Positions 49,891 to 62,091 of a stretch of 64,000 bases of DNA are shown here, piece after piece. Position numbers and translations under genes: made by a program. The notes below the pieces were generated by a model. That model saw only the letters and a list, made by a program, of their open reading frames with translations, did not search any database and was not told where the DNA came from. The stretch's first letter is position 1; every line of letters begins with the position of its first letter. Source of the stretch: Carallia brachiata (taxonomy: Eukaryota > Streptophyta > Magnoliopsida > Malpighiales > Rhizophoraceae); NCBI GenBank assembly GCA_021464245.1, contig JADCRB010000028.1:4816687-4880686 (forward strand). Reading direction: 5' to 3'.

Positions 49891-52839
49891 AGGCGAGATG
49901 ACAACAATAACAACAACAGACTCCTTGCCCGAACGAGTATAAAAGGCAAATTGCTAACAACAACAAAAGCATTCTCCTTGCCCGCACGAGCATGAAAGTC
50001 GAGAAAATGACAACGACAAAGCTAGACTACTTGCCGCACGAGGGTAAAAGGTGAGACGACACGAAAAGTAAAAGCATACTTCTTGCCTGCACGAGTATAA
50101 GAGGTGAGACGATAACTTCAACAAAACCAGACTCCTTGCCCACACGAGTATAAAAGGCGAGACGACAACAACAACAAAAGCATACTCTTTACCTGTACAA
50201 GTATAAAGAGCGAGGCGACGACAACAAAGCGTATTCCTTGCTCGTGCGAGCATAAAAGGCGCCACGGCAACAACAAAGCATGTTCCTTGCCTGCACAAGT
50301 ATAAAAGCAAGCCAGCAACAACAACAAAAGCAGACTCCTTGCCTGCACGAGTATAAAAGGCCAGATGACAACAATAACAAAAGCATACTGCTTGTTCATA
50401 CAAGCATAAAAGGCAAGACAACAACAACAAAGTATGCTCCTTGCCCGCATGAGTATAAATGGTGAGTTGGTAACAACAACAAAACTAGAATTATTGCTGA
50501 CACGAGTATAAAAGGAGAGACAACATCAACAACAAAAGTAGACTCCTTGCTCGCAAGAGTATAAATGGCGAAAAGTAGAACAACAGAAGTATGCTTCTTG
50601 CCATCATGAGCATAAAAGGCGAGACGACAACAGCAGCAAAGCAGACTCCTAACCTGCACGAATATAAAAGGCGAGATAGTAACAACAACAAAAGTAGACT
50701 CTTTGTCTGTAAGAGCAAAAAACGCGACAAGTACAACAACAAAACCAGTCTATTTCCCCGCACGAGCGTAAAAGGTCAGACGGCAACAACAGTAAAAGTA
50801 GACTCTTTGCCCGCAAGAGTATAAGATACGAAAACACTTTAACAAAAGTATACTCATTACCTGCATGAGTAAAAAACGACACGAAACAACAAAAAGCAGA
50901 CTTCGTTGCCTGTACTAGTTAGAAGGCTAGACGCTAGGAAAACAAAAGCAGACTCCTTCCCCACACGAGTAGAAAAGGCGACATGGCACAACAAGGAGTG
51001 CTGCTCGCCTGCACGAGAATAAAAAGTGACAGGGCAATAACAAAAAAGCCTGAATCCTTGGCTGTACGATTATAAAAGGTGAGATGGCAGCAACAACAAG
51101 AGTATACTTCTTGCCAGCACGAGTATGAAAGGAGAGACAACAACAACAAAGCATGCCCGTTGCTCACATGAGTATGAAAGATGAGACGGCAGCAACAACA
51201 AAAGACACCTTGCCCGCGATAGCATAAAAGGTGAGACGAAAACGACAGCAAAAGTAGACTCATTGCCCTCAAGACTATAAATGGCAAAAAGGATAACAGT
51301 AAAAGTATACACCTTGCCCGCACGGGAATAAAAGGTGAGACGGTAACAATAGCAAAGCAGGCTCCTAGCGCGCATGAGTTCAAAGGCTAGACGACAATAA
51401 CAGCAAAAGCAGATTCCTTGCTAGCAAGACTATAAAAGCTGAGATAGCAACAACAAAGCATACTGCTTGCCCGCATGAGTGTAAAGGACGACATGGGAAC
51501 ACCAACAAATCCAGACTCCTTGCCCGTACAAGTATAAAAGGCGAGACGACAATAACAACAAAAGCACTCCCTTCCGCACGAGTATAAAAGGCGAGACAGC
51601 AACAACAAAGCATACTCCTTACCCGCATGAGTGTAAAAGGCAAAACAGCAACAACAACAAAACCAGACTCATTGTCGGCACAAGTATAAAAGCCTAGACC
51701 ACAACAACAACAAAAGTAGACTGCTTGTTTGCGAAAGTTTAAAGGCAAAAAGTACAGTAACGAAAGTATACTCCTTACTTGCACGAGTATAAAGGGTGAG
51801 ACGACAACAACAAAGCAAACTATTTGCTCTAACGGGTATAAAAGGTGAGACGGCAACGACAAAGTGTGCTCCTTGCCCACACGAGTATAAAAGGCAAGAT
51901 GGCAACAACAACCAAACCAGACTCTTTACCCATACAGGTATAAAAGGTAAGATGGCAACAACAACAAAAGTGTACTCCCTACCTGCATGCGAATAAAAGT
52001 CATGACGCCAACAGCAAAGCACACTCTTTGCCTGTATGGGTATAAAAGGCAAGGCAACAACAACAACAAAAGCAGACTCTTTGCTCGCACAAGTGTAAAA
52101 GGCAAGACAGCAACAAAGTACAACGACAAAAGTATACTCTTGCCTACACAACCATAAAGGCGAAATGACAACAACAAAGCATACTCATTGCTCGCACGAG
52201 CATAAAAATGGGGCAACAACAAAGCATTCTCTTTGCCTACACGAGTATCAAAGGCGAGCTAGCGCAACAACAAAACTAGCTCCTTGCCCTCATAGTACAA
52301 AAGGTGAGATGACAACGACAACAAAAGCATACTCCTTGCCCGCAAGAGTATAGAAGGTGAGATGACAACAACAAAGCATACTCCTTACCTATATAAGTAT
52401 AAAAGTCGAGTCGGTAACAATGCAAAACTTGAATCCTTGCTGCATGAGCATAAAAGGCAGATGGCAACAACAACAAATGTAGATCCTTGCCCGCAAGAGT
52501 ATAAATGGCAAAAAATAAAACAACAAAACTGTACTCCATGCCAGCACAAGTATAAATGGCAAGACGACAACACACAAAGCAGACTCTTAACTGGACAAGT
52601 ATGAAATGCGAGACGACAGTAACCGCAAAAGTAGACTCTTTGCCTGCAAGAGTAAAAAAGGCGACAAGTGCAATAGCAAAACCAACCCACTTGCCTGCAC
52701 GAGCATAAAAGGTGAGATGGCAACAACAGTAGAAATAGACTCTTTGCCTGCAAGAGTATAAAAGGCAAAAAGTACAACAACAAAAGTATACTCCTTCCCC
52801 GCATAAATAAAAAAGGCGAGACGGGAATAACAGGAAAGC

Positions 52840-53110
52840 AGACTCCTATCTTGCATGAGTTAAAAGGCTAGATGCCAGCAACAACAAAAGTGGACTCTTT
52901 GCCCACACAAGTATAAAAGGCGAGATGGCATCAACAAAGCATGCTAATTGCCCGCTCGAGAATAAAAGGCAACACGGCAACAATAGCAAAACCAGACTCC
53001 TAGGTCGTGCGAGTATAAAAGGCAACACGGTAGCAACAATAAGAGCATACTCCCTGCTATCACAAGTATAAAAGGAAGACAACAACAACAAAGCATAATC
53101 CTTGTCGGCA
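52840..53110 (+). repeat. Higher-order satellite block with TATA-less monomer, copy A
   Basis: It starts with GAGTTAAAAGGCTAGATGCC (the TA of TATA lost) and continues GAGATGGCATCAACAAAG, CGAGAATAAAAGGCAACACGG and a short GGAAGACAACAAC monomer. The same order recurs at 55496 and 56056. Confidence 0.75.
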
Positions 53111-55495
53111 TCAGTATAAAAGACGAGACAGCAACAACAAAGCACAATCCTAGCCCGTATGAGTAAAAAAGACGAGACTACAAAAATAAGAAAACTAGAC
53201 ACGTTGCCTATGAAATCATAAAAGGTGAGACGACAACCACGATAAAAGTAGACTCTTTGCCCGCAAGAGTACAAACGACAGAAAGTACAATAACAAAAGT
53301 ATACACCTTGCCTGCATGATAATAAAACACCTGACGGTAACAACAACAAAGCAAACTCCACACCCACACGAGTTAAAAGGTTAGACGACAACAACAACAA
53401 AAGTAGATTCTTTGCCTGCAAGAGTATAAAAGACATGATGGCAACAACAAGGCACACTACTTGCCCTCATGAGTGTAAAAGGTGACAAGGCAACAACAAT
53501 AAAAGCAGACTCCTAGCCCGTACGAGTATGAAAGGTGACACGACAATAACAACAAAAGCATACTCCCTTTGCCTGCACGTATAAAAGGGAGACGGCAACA
53601 GTAAAGCATACTCCTTGCCCACATGAGTATAAAAGACCAGACAGCTAGAACAAGAAAACCGGACACCTTCCCCACACGAACATAAAAGGTGAGATGGCAA
53701 CAACAACAAATGTTGACCCCTTGCCGTAAGAGTACAAATGGCAAAAAGTACAATAATAAAAGTATACACCTTGCCCACGCGAGACTAAAAGGCCATACAG
53801 TAACAATAGCAAGGTAGACTCCTAGCCCGCACGAGTGAAAAAGCTAGATGACAACAACAACAAAAGTAGATTCCGCCTACAAGAGTATAAAAGGGAAAAC
53901 AACAACAACAAAGCATGCAGCTTGCCTGCACGAGTGTAAAAGGTGACATGGCAACAACAACAAAACTAGACCTTGCCCGCACGAGTATGAAAGGCGAGAC
54001 GGCAACACAGCAAAACCAAACTCCTTGCCCGCACAAGTATAAAAGGCGAGATAGCAACAACAAAAATGCAGACTGCATTTCCGCAAGAGTTTAAAGGGAA
54101 AAGTGCAACAACAGAAGCATACTCCTTACCTACACGAGTATGAAAGGTGAGACGACAACAACTAAGCATACTCCTCGCTCGCACGGCATAAAAAGTGAGA
54201 CGGTAAAAAGAGTATGCTCCTTGCCCGCACAAGCATAAAAGGCGAGCCAGCAACAGCGAGAAACAGACTCCTTGCCCACACAACTATAAAAGGTGAGAGG
54301 ACAACAACAACAAAACCAAACTCCTTACCCCGCGAGTGTCAAAGGCGAGACGACAACAACAACAAGAAGACTCCTTGCCCAAAAAGTCTAAAAGGTGAAA
54401 AGTACAACAAAATATACTCCTTGCCCACACGAGTATAAAAGGCAAGATGGTAACAACAGCAAAGCAGCTCCTAGCCGCACGAGTTAAAAGGCTAGACTGC
54501 AACAGCAATAAAAGCTGACTCCTTTCCTGTAAGAGTATAAAAGATGACAAATGCAACAATAAAAGTATACTCCTTGCCCGACCAAGGACAAAAGGTTAGA
54601 CGGCAACACCAACAAAAGCAAACTCCTTTTCTGCAAGAGTATAAAAGACGATACGGCAACAACAAAGCACACTCCTTGCTCGTACAAGTATAAAAGGCGA
54701 GACAACAACAACAAAGCATGCTGCTTGCCCGCACAAGTACAAAAGGCAACACATCAACAACAACAAAACCAGACTCCTTACCCGGGTATTAAAGGTGAGA
54801 GGACGACAACAACAAAACCCTACTCCCTATCTACATGAGTATAAAAGGCGAGACGTCAACAGCAAAGCATACTCCTTGCCTGCATGACTATAAACGACAA
54901 GACGGTAACAGCAACAAAACCAGACTCCTTGCCCGCATAAGTGTAAAAGGTAAGACAACAACAACATCAAAAGTATACTCCTTGTACGCAAGAGTGTAAA
55001 AGTCAAAAGTACAACAACAAAATTATACCCCTAGCCCGCACAAGTATAAAAGGGAACACGACAACAACAACAAAACCTGTCTCCTTGCCTGCATGAGTAT
55101 GAAGGCAAGACAACAACATCTACAAGTGCAGATTCCTTGTCTGTAAGAGTACAAAAGGCGAAAAGTATGGCAATAAAAATATACTCCTTCCCCACACGAG
55201 TAGAAGAGGCAAGACAACAACAACAACAAAACCAAAATCCCTATCCACACGAGAATAAAAGGCGAGACAACAACAATAGCAAAAGCAAACTCTTTGCCAG
55301 CAAACGTAAAAAAGGCAACAACTACAGCAACAAAACCAGCCCACTTGCCCGCACAAGCATTTAAAGTGAGAAGGCAACAAAAGCAAAAGTAGACTCTTTG
55401 CCCTCAAGAGTATAAAAGGTGAAAAGTACAACAACAAAGGCATACTCCTTGCCCGCATGAATATAAAAGGTAAGACAATAACAACAGCAAAGCAG

Positions 55496-55770
55496 ACTCC
55501 TAGCCTGCACGGCATAAAAGGCTAGACGCCAACAACAACAAAGGCAAACTCCTTGCCCACACAAATATAAAAGGCGAGATGGCATCAACAAAGAATGCTA
55601 CTAGCCCGAACGAGAATAAAAGGTGACACGGCAACAAGAACAAAACCGGACTCCTCGATTGTATGAGTATAAAAGGTGAGACGATAGCAACAATAAAAGT
55701 ACACTCCCTACTAGCACGAGTATAAAAGAGAGACAACAACAGCAAATCATAATACTTCCCTGCATGAGTA
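55496..55770 (+). repeat. Higher-order satellite block with TATA-less monomer, copy B
   Basis: Same order of variants as 52840-53110: GGCATAAAAGGCTAGACGCC, GATGGCATCAACAAAG, CGAGAATAAAAGGTGACACGG, AAAAGAGAGACAACAAC. Confidence 0.75.
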
Positions 55771-56055
55771 TGAGAGGCAAGACGACAACAACAGCAAAAC
55801 CAAACTCCATATCCACACGAGGATAAAAGGCGAAACGACAACAACAGCAAAAGTAGACTCTTTTCCCAAGAGTAAAAAAAGTGCAAGAACAACAGAAACA
55901 CCAGCCCACTTGCCCGTACGAGCATTAAAGGAGACACACAACAGTAAAAGTAGACTCTGTGCCCTCAAGAGTATAAAAGGCAAAAAGTACAACAACAAAA
56001 GCATACTCCTTGCCAACACGAATATAAAAGGCAACGATAACAACAGCAAAGCAGA

Positions 56056-56330
56056 CTCCTAGCCTGCACGAGTTAAAAGGCTAGATGCCATCAACAACAA
56101 AGGCAGACTCCTTGCCCACACGAGTATAACAGGCGAGATGGCATGAACAAAGCATGCTGCGTTCCGGCACGAGAATAAAAGGTGACATGACAACAAGAAC
56201 AAAACCAGACTCCTCGACTGTACGAGTATCAAAGGCGAGAAGATAGCAACAATAAATGCACGCTCCCTGCCAGTACGAGTATAAAAGAGAGACAACAGCG
56301 ACAAAGCATAATGCTTGCCCGCATGAGAAT
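56056..56330 (+). repeat. Higher-order satellite block with TATA-less monomer, copy C
   Basis: Same order as copies A and B, beginning GAGTTAAAAGGCTAGATGCC; it is 560 bp from copy B. Confidence 0.75.
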
Positions 56331-58947
56331 AAAACATGAGACAACAACAACAAGAAAACCAGACACCTTGCCCGCACGAGGATAAAAGGTGATACGACAA
56401 GAACAACAAAAGTAGACTCTTTACCCGCAAGAGTACAAACAGTAGAAAGTATAATAACAAAAGTATACACATTGCTTGCGCGAGAATAAAAGGCCAGACA
56501 GTGACAACAGCAAAGCAGGCTCCTAGCATGCGCGAGTTAAAAGGCTAAACGAGAACAACAAGAAAGACAGATTCCTTGCTTGCAACAGTATAAAAGGTAA
56601 GGCGACAAACACAAAGCATACTGCTTGCCGCACGAGTGTGAAAGGTGACAAGGCAACAACAACAAAACTAGATTCCTTGCCCATACGAGTGTGAATGGCG
56701 AGATGACAATAACAACAAAAACATACTCCCTACTTGCACCAGTATAAAAGGCGAGATGACAATAGCAAAGCATACTCCTTGCCCGCATGAGTATAAAAGG
56801 CGACACGGCAACAGCAGCAAAACCAGACTCCTTGCCCACACAAGTATAAAAAGCAAAACACCAACAATAACAAAAGTAGACTTCTTGTTCGCAGGAGTTT
56901 AAAGGTGAAAAGTACAACATCAAATGTATACTTGTTTCCTGCACGAATATAAAAGGCGAAACGATAACAACAATGCATACTCCTTTCTCGCACGAGCATA
57001 AAAAGTGGGATAGTAACAATAGAGCATGCACCTTGCCCGCAGGGGCATAGAATGCAAGCCAGCAGCAACAATAAAACCATACTCCCTGCCCACACGAGTT
57101 TGAAAGGTGAGACAACAACAACAACAAAACTAGACTCCCTGCCCGCACGAGTATAAAAGGCGAGACGACAACAACAACAAAAGCAGACTCTTGGCCGCAA
57201 GAGTATAAAAGGTAAAAAGTGCCGCAACAAAAGTATACTCCATGCCCGCACAGTATAAAAGGCGAGGGGGTAACAACAGCAAAGCAAACTCCGAGCCCGC
57301 ACAAGTTAAAAGGCTAGACAGCAACAATAACAAAAATAGACTCCTTTCCTGCAAGAGCATAAAAGACGACATGTACAATAACAAAATATTCCTTGTCTGA
57401 CCGAGTATAAAAGGTTAGACAACTACAACAACAAAAGTAGACTCCTTTTCTAAAAGAGTATAAAAGGCGATACAGCAACAACGAAGCATATTCCTTGCCT
57501 GCACGAGTAGAAAAGGTGAGACGGCAAGAACAAAGCATGTTGGCTACCCGCATGAGTATAAAAGGCAACACGACAGCAACAACAACACCAGACTCTTTCC
57601 CGTACGTGTGTAAGAAGCGAAACGACAACAATAACAACAAAAGCATACCACGCATGCCCGTGTGAGTATAAAAGGTGTGACGTCAACAGCAAAGCATACA
57701 CTTTGCCTGCATGAGTATAAAAGGTGAGACAGAAACAAGGATAAAACCAGGCTGTTTGCCTGCACAAGTGTAGAAGGCAAGACAACAACAACAACAAAAG
57801 TAGACTCCTTGTCTGCAAGAATGTAAAACGCAAAAAGTGCGCCAACAAAATTATACCGCATGCCCGCACAAGTATAAAAGGCGAGACGACAACAACAACA
57901 AAACCAGACTCCTTACTTGCACGAGTATAAAAGGCAACATAGCAACATCTACAAATTCTAACGACTCGGCCGCAAGAGTATAAAACGCAAAAAGTACAGT
58001 GACAAAAGTATACTCCTTGCCCACATGAGTATAAAAGGCATAATGACAACAACAACAAAACCAAACTCCCAACCCACACGAGTACAAAAGGCGAGACGAC
58101 GACAACAACAAAAGTAGACTCCTTGCCGGCAAGATTATAAAATGTGAAAGGTAAGACAACAAAAAGTATACTCCTTGCCCGAGCGAGTGTAAAAGGCGAG
58201 ACGGCAACAAACGCAAAGCAGACACCTAACCCACACGAGTATAAAAGGCGAGGCAGCAACAACAACAAAAGCAGACTCCTTTCCCGTAAGAGTATAAAAG
58301 GCGAGACGACAACAGCAAAGCATACTCCCCGCTCGCGCAAGTATAAAAGGCGACATGGCAACTACAAAGTGTGGTGCTTGCCCATGTGAGAATAAAAGGC
58401 AAGACAACAACAATAACAAGACTAGACTCCTTGCCCGTACAGGCGTAAAATGAGAGACAAGAACGACAGCAAAAGTAGACTCCTTGCCGCAATAATATAA
58501 AAGGTGAAAAGCAAAAAAAAAACATACTCCTTACCCGACAAGTATAAATGGCGAGACGATAAATAACAAAGCAGACGCCTAGCCCTCACAAGTGTAAAAA
58601 ACAAGATGACAATAATAGCAAAAGCAGACTCCTTATCCACAAGATTATAAAAGGTGAGGCGACAACAAAGCACACTCCTTGCTCGCATAAGTATAAAGGA
58701 CGAGACAGTCACAATAAAGCATGTTGCTTGCCCGCACAAGTATAATAGGCGAGATGACAACAATAACAAAACTAGACTCTTTGCCCGTACGAGTATAAAA
58801 GATGAGACGACAACAACAGTAAACGTGTACTCTTTGCTTGCAAGGATATAAAAGGCAAAAGTGCAAAAATAAAAGTATAATCCTTGCCTAGACGAGTATA
58901 AAAGCAAGATGGTGACAACAGCAAAGCAGGCTACTAGCCTGCACGAG

Positions 58948-59979
58948 AGGCGCCAACATCATCCGAGATGCTGCTTCTGCCACTCTCCTCAGCAACTATG
59001 GCACTTAACTTCTCCTCTTTGGACACTCTTTTGCCTTGCGTGGTCCATTATAGATGAAACAATCAAAGTTAGACTTGCCTTTATCTTATTCTTGGTAGAC
59101 AACTGTGCCTTTATCCTTGCCACCACCATTGTACTTACCCTTCTTGCCCTCCTTCTTTTTGGCCTTATCCTTGGGCTGCTTCCCAGCATCTAAATCAGAG
59201 GACTTGTTGATCCAAAAATCAACTAAACCATTAGCCGCAATCATTGCAGAATGTAGGTCCTTCACTCCTTGCCTTCTAAGCTCGAGTTGAGCCTAGGGTT
59301 GTAGACTGGAAAGGAAGTTGAAAAGCTTGTCCTCATCCGACATATTCTGGATGTCAAGCATCAAGGAACTGAATTCCTTCACATAGTCATGTACTGTGCC
59401 ATTTTTCTTCAACTTCTTCAAGGACTCCCTCGAAACCCATGACGTATTAAAAGGCAAAAATTGGTCCTTCAACTCCTTTTTTAGGCTCTCCCACGTCTCG
59501 ATCTTAGACTTGCCTGCACTTCCATTGTCATCCAACTGAGTCTGCCACCACAGCTTGGTGTCCTTGGCTAGATACATGCTAGTCAGATTGACCTTCTTGT
59601 CATCTAGCACTCGGACAGCCTTGAAATACTGTTCCATGTCTCATAGGAAATTCTTAATCTCTGTGGCATCCCTTGCTTCCTTGAAGGCTTTAAGGTCCAG
59701 CACCTTCATCTTGGTCGAGCCAACCATAACATCTCTACCTGGTTGAGAGGCTACAGCCTTCTTGAGGATGGCTATTTCTACTACCATCTCATCAAGCCAA
59801 AAAGCTGTGTTTGAAGAGGCCACCATCTAATGTTGTCGCTGCAGAACGATTATATACTTCTCATGGAGCGCCAAAGTTTAGAACATGGTAAAATTTGGAT
59901 CCTCTAAAAGATCATCAAGTATCTCAAAAAGCTTGGCTATGCAGACACGAACTGCATCAAGACGTAAACCACCTGCCAT
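58948..59979 (-). pseudogene. gag: E3 gag and zinc-knuckle region
   Basis: The element-sense start codon is at 59977-59979 (MAGGLRLDAV...). Recognisable blocks: MEQYFKAVRVLDDKK, LTSMYLAKDTKLWWQT, ELKDQFLPFNTSWV (Gln codon intact, unlike E1 and E2), VHDYVKEFSSLMLDIQN, FNFLSSLQP, the basic linker (59110-59200) and IMDHARQ where the zinc knuckle is decayed. Stops occur near 59640 and 59826. A 12-bp insertion (GCAGAAGCAGCA in element sense) is seen near 58970. Confidence 0.86.
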
Positions 59980-60000
59980 TAGTCAAACCTTTATCCTCGA

Positions 60001-60813
60001 ATTTTTGCCTTGTGATGGCACTAAGTCGTACTTAGTCTCAGCCAATCGCACACACAAGGATTGTATAATGGAACTTTATAACAAGCACACAACTCACACA
60101 CTCAAAAGAAACACAAGAGCATACAAGAACCTTTCCCAACCTTTATTACTTTAACTCAATGTAATACAAAGGAACAAATCACTGAACTCTCGATAGTGTT
60201 TCACTCTTTCTCTCTAAGAGATTTCTTTCTCACTGAGTACAATTGACAACCCATAAGGTTTGACATCCCCAACTATATAGGGCTTGGAGATAAACGTTAT
60301 CTCCCTACAATCTCTATCATGGCTGATAATCTTTCAACGATCTTATCCACGACTCGATCTTGATTAGCCTTATCTCCCACGATCATCCATCACTTGATCT
60401 CAATAAAACCTTATCTACCCACGATCCTTAGCCATGCATGATCTAATGAGCATTATCGCGATGCTCTGCCAACAAGATAGAGCCATACTCGCACGTCCCA
60501 ACGTTCCACACGTCACAAGAGACTCGGTGCCATGTTGTGCCATACAATGCCATGTAGACTTGGCCAAGACTCATTCTTGTGTTTTTTTGGGCCTCTTGGC
60601 CCATCCCCATGACCCTTTGGATGGAGCCCACGAATCTATAGCCCAATCCATGCCTTGATCCACCTTGGGACCCACACGTAGGCTCGTGCCTAGGCTGAAC
60701 CCTCTTAGCTTTTACCTTGCCTCAAGAAGTGCCCAACCACCCCAAAGTCCAATGCTGGGAATTGGCAGAAGGTGCCACCAACTCTAGCATGCTAAGTGTC
60801 CAAGGGACTAGCA
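60001..60813 (-). repeat. LTR6, 5' LTR of E3, end deleted
   Basis: In element sense it starts TGCTAGTCCC at 60813 and follows the other LTRs to GGCAAAAAT. The last ~35 bp and the primer-binding site are deleted, so the LTR joins the gag leader directly. The palindrome CTAAGTCGTACTTAG (60021-60035) is intact. Confidence 0.88.
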
Positions 60814-61981
60814 CCTACCATGATGGTAACGGGTAACAAAGAATTAGCATTCGATTCTAGAGAGGGAGCCTAAAAAACGGCTACGACATCCAAGGAAGAC
60901 AGCAGGTGCACAAATTACCCCATCCTGACACGAGGAGGTAGTGACAATAAATAACAATACCGAGCTCTTGTGAGTCTGGTAATTGGAATGAATACAATCT
61001 AAATCCTTTAACGAAGATCAGTTAGAGGTCAGGCTTGGTGCCAGCCGCCATGGTAATTCCAGTTCCAATAGCATCTATTTAAGTTGTTGCAATTAAAAAG
61101 CTCGTAGTTGGACCTTGGGATGAGTTGATCAGTCTGCCTTTGGTGTGAACCTTTCGCCTCATCCCTTCTACCGGCAGTGCACTCTTGGCCTTAATTGGTC
61201 GGGTCATGCCTCCAATGCTATTACTTTGAAGAAAATAGAGTGCTCAAAGCAAGCCTATGCTTACTATGGGATAACATCATAGGATTTTGATCCTATTGTG
61301 CTGGCCTTTGGGATCAGAGTGATGATTAACAGGGACAGTTGTGGGCATTTGTAGTTCAAAGTCGGAGATAAAATTCATGGATTTATGAAAGACAATCAAC
61401 TGCAAAAGCGTTTGGCAAGGATGTTTTTATTAATCGAGAACGAAGTTTGGGGGCTCAAAAATGATCAATACCGTCTTAGTCTCAACCATAAGAGATGCTG
61501 ACCAAGGATTGGTAGAAGTTACTTTTAGGACTCTGCCGGCACCTTATGAGAAATCAAAGTCTTTGGATTTCAAGGGGAGTATGGTCGCAAGGATAAAACT
61601 TAAAGGAATTGAGGGAAGGGCACTACTATGAGTGGAGTCTACGACTTAATTTGACTCCACAGGGGGAAACTAATCTGGTCCAGACATAGTAAGGATTGAC
61701 AGACTAAGTGCTTTTTTTTTTTATTCTACGGGTGGTGGTGAATGGCCGTTCTTAGTTGGTGGAGCAATTTTTTTGGTTAATTTAATTAACGAATGAGACC
61801 TCAGCTTGCTAACTAGCTAGGTAGAGATAATCCTCTGTGGGTAGCTTCATAGAGGGACTATGGCCTTCTAGGCTAAAGAAGTTTGAGGTAACAGTAGGTC
61901 TGTGATGCCCTTAGATGTTTTGAACCACAAGCATGATACACCGATTTATTCAACGAGTCTATAGCCTTGGTCGATAGGCCT

Positions 61982-62014
<33 letters not shown>

Positions 62015-62091
62015 GGATCATTGCAATTGTTGGTCTTTAACGAGGAATTCCTAGTAAGTTCGAGTCATCAGCTTGTGTTGACTATGTCCTT
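60814..62091 (+). rRNA. 18S rRNA gene, 5'-truncated and degenerate (copy 2)
   Basis: It is collinear with plant 18S from CCTACCATGG to GTTGACTATGTCC near the 3' end, without the large internal deletion of the 15387 copy. Many substitutions hit conserved positions: the 530-loop reads GTGCCAGCCGCCATGGTAA at about 61038-61056 instead of GTGCCAGCAGCCGCGGTAA. A T-tract of 12 lies near 61711. The 5' part is replaced by LTR6 and the last ~100 bp are missing; the sequence passes straight into 26S. Pseudogene. Confidence 0.93.

Larger units (their letters stand above)
20438..58947 (+). repeat. Main satellite array, ~38.5 kb
   Basis: Uninterrupted head-to-tail array of the same 49-56 bp monomer as 1-1998, all in one orientation; dividing length by monomer size gives roughly 700-770 units. 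Nearly every unit keeps GAGTATAAAAGGCGAG or a one- or two-base variant, a CTCCTTGCC block and a (CAA)n stretch. Monomers fall into recurring flavours (AAAAGTACAACAACAAAAGTAT; GGCAACAACAAAGCATGCTGC; GACGACAACAACAACAAAACCAG) arranged in larger duplicated blocks. I found no gene or foreign insertion inside. Because the period is not a multiple of three, plus-strand frames cycle and end at the PARV-stop formed by CCCGCACGAGTATAA; minus frames give long Leu/Phe/Cys-rich translations that are artefacts. Confidence 0.95.
58942..60813 (-). mobile_element. Chromovirus copy E3, 5' half: 5' LTR and gag (minus strand)
   Basis: In element sense (from 60813 downwards): LTR6, gag, basic linker, zinc knuckle, then a break at CACGAG where satellite begins. 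Orientation and missing segment complement the E3 3' half at 16404-20440. Downstream on the plus strand the LTR terminus abuts 18S CCTACCATG. Confidence 0.9.

Noticed and set aside
1443..58851. Plus-strand short open frames with repeated YKRRDDNNNK and ARTSIKGE peptides
   Set aside because: Same satellite read in the other direction. They end systematically at the PARV-stop made by CCCGCACGAGTATAA, so they are periodic, not coding.
20600..58900. Very many long minus-strand open frames with Leu/Phe/Val/Cys-rich, membrane-like translations (for example 25197-26186, 329 codons; 33070-34002, 310 codons)
   Set aside because: They follow the satellite period. The monomer complement has few stop codons and encodes repeated LLLYS, FILVRAR and CGQGV blocks in all three frames, with no conserved start, no codon bias and no domain. 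They are artefacts of tandem repetition.
20438..58947. CRISPR-like array, because of a regularly spaced conserved core
   Set aside because: The spacers are not unique but variants of the same (CAA)n/CTCCTTGCC sequence, the whole unit is tandemly repeated, and the context is plant rDNA and chromoviruses.
20438..58947. Centromeric satellite
   Set aside because: The ~50-bp period and higher-order blocks would allow it, but the flanks are rDNA and the chromovirus is not recognisably of the centromere-targeting CRM type. Without CENH3 data there is no support.
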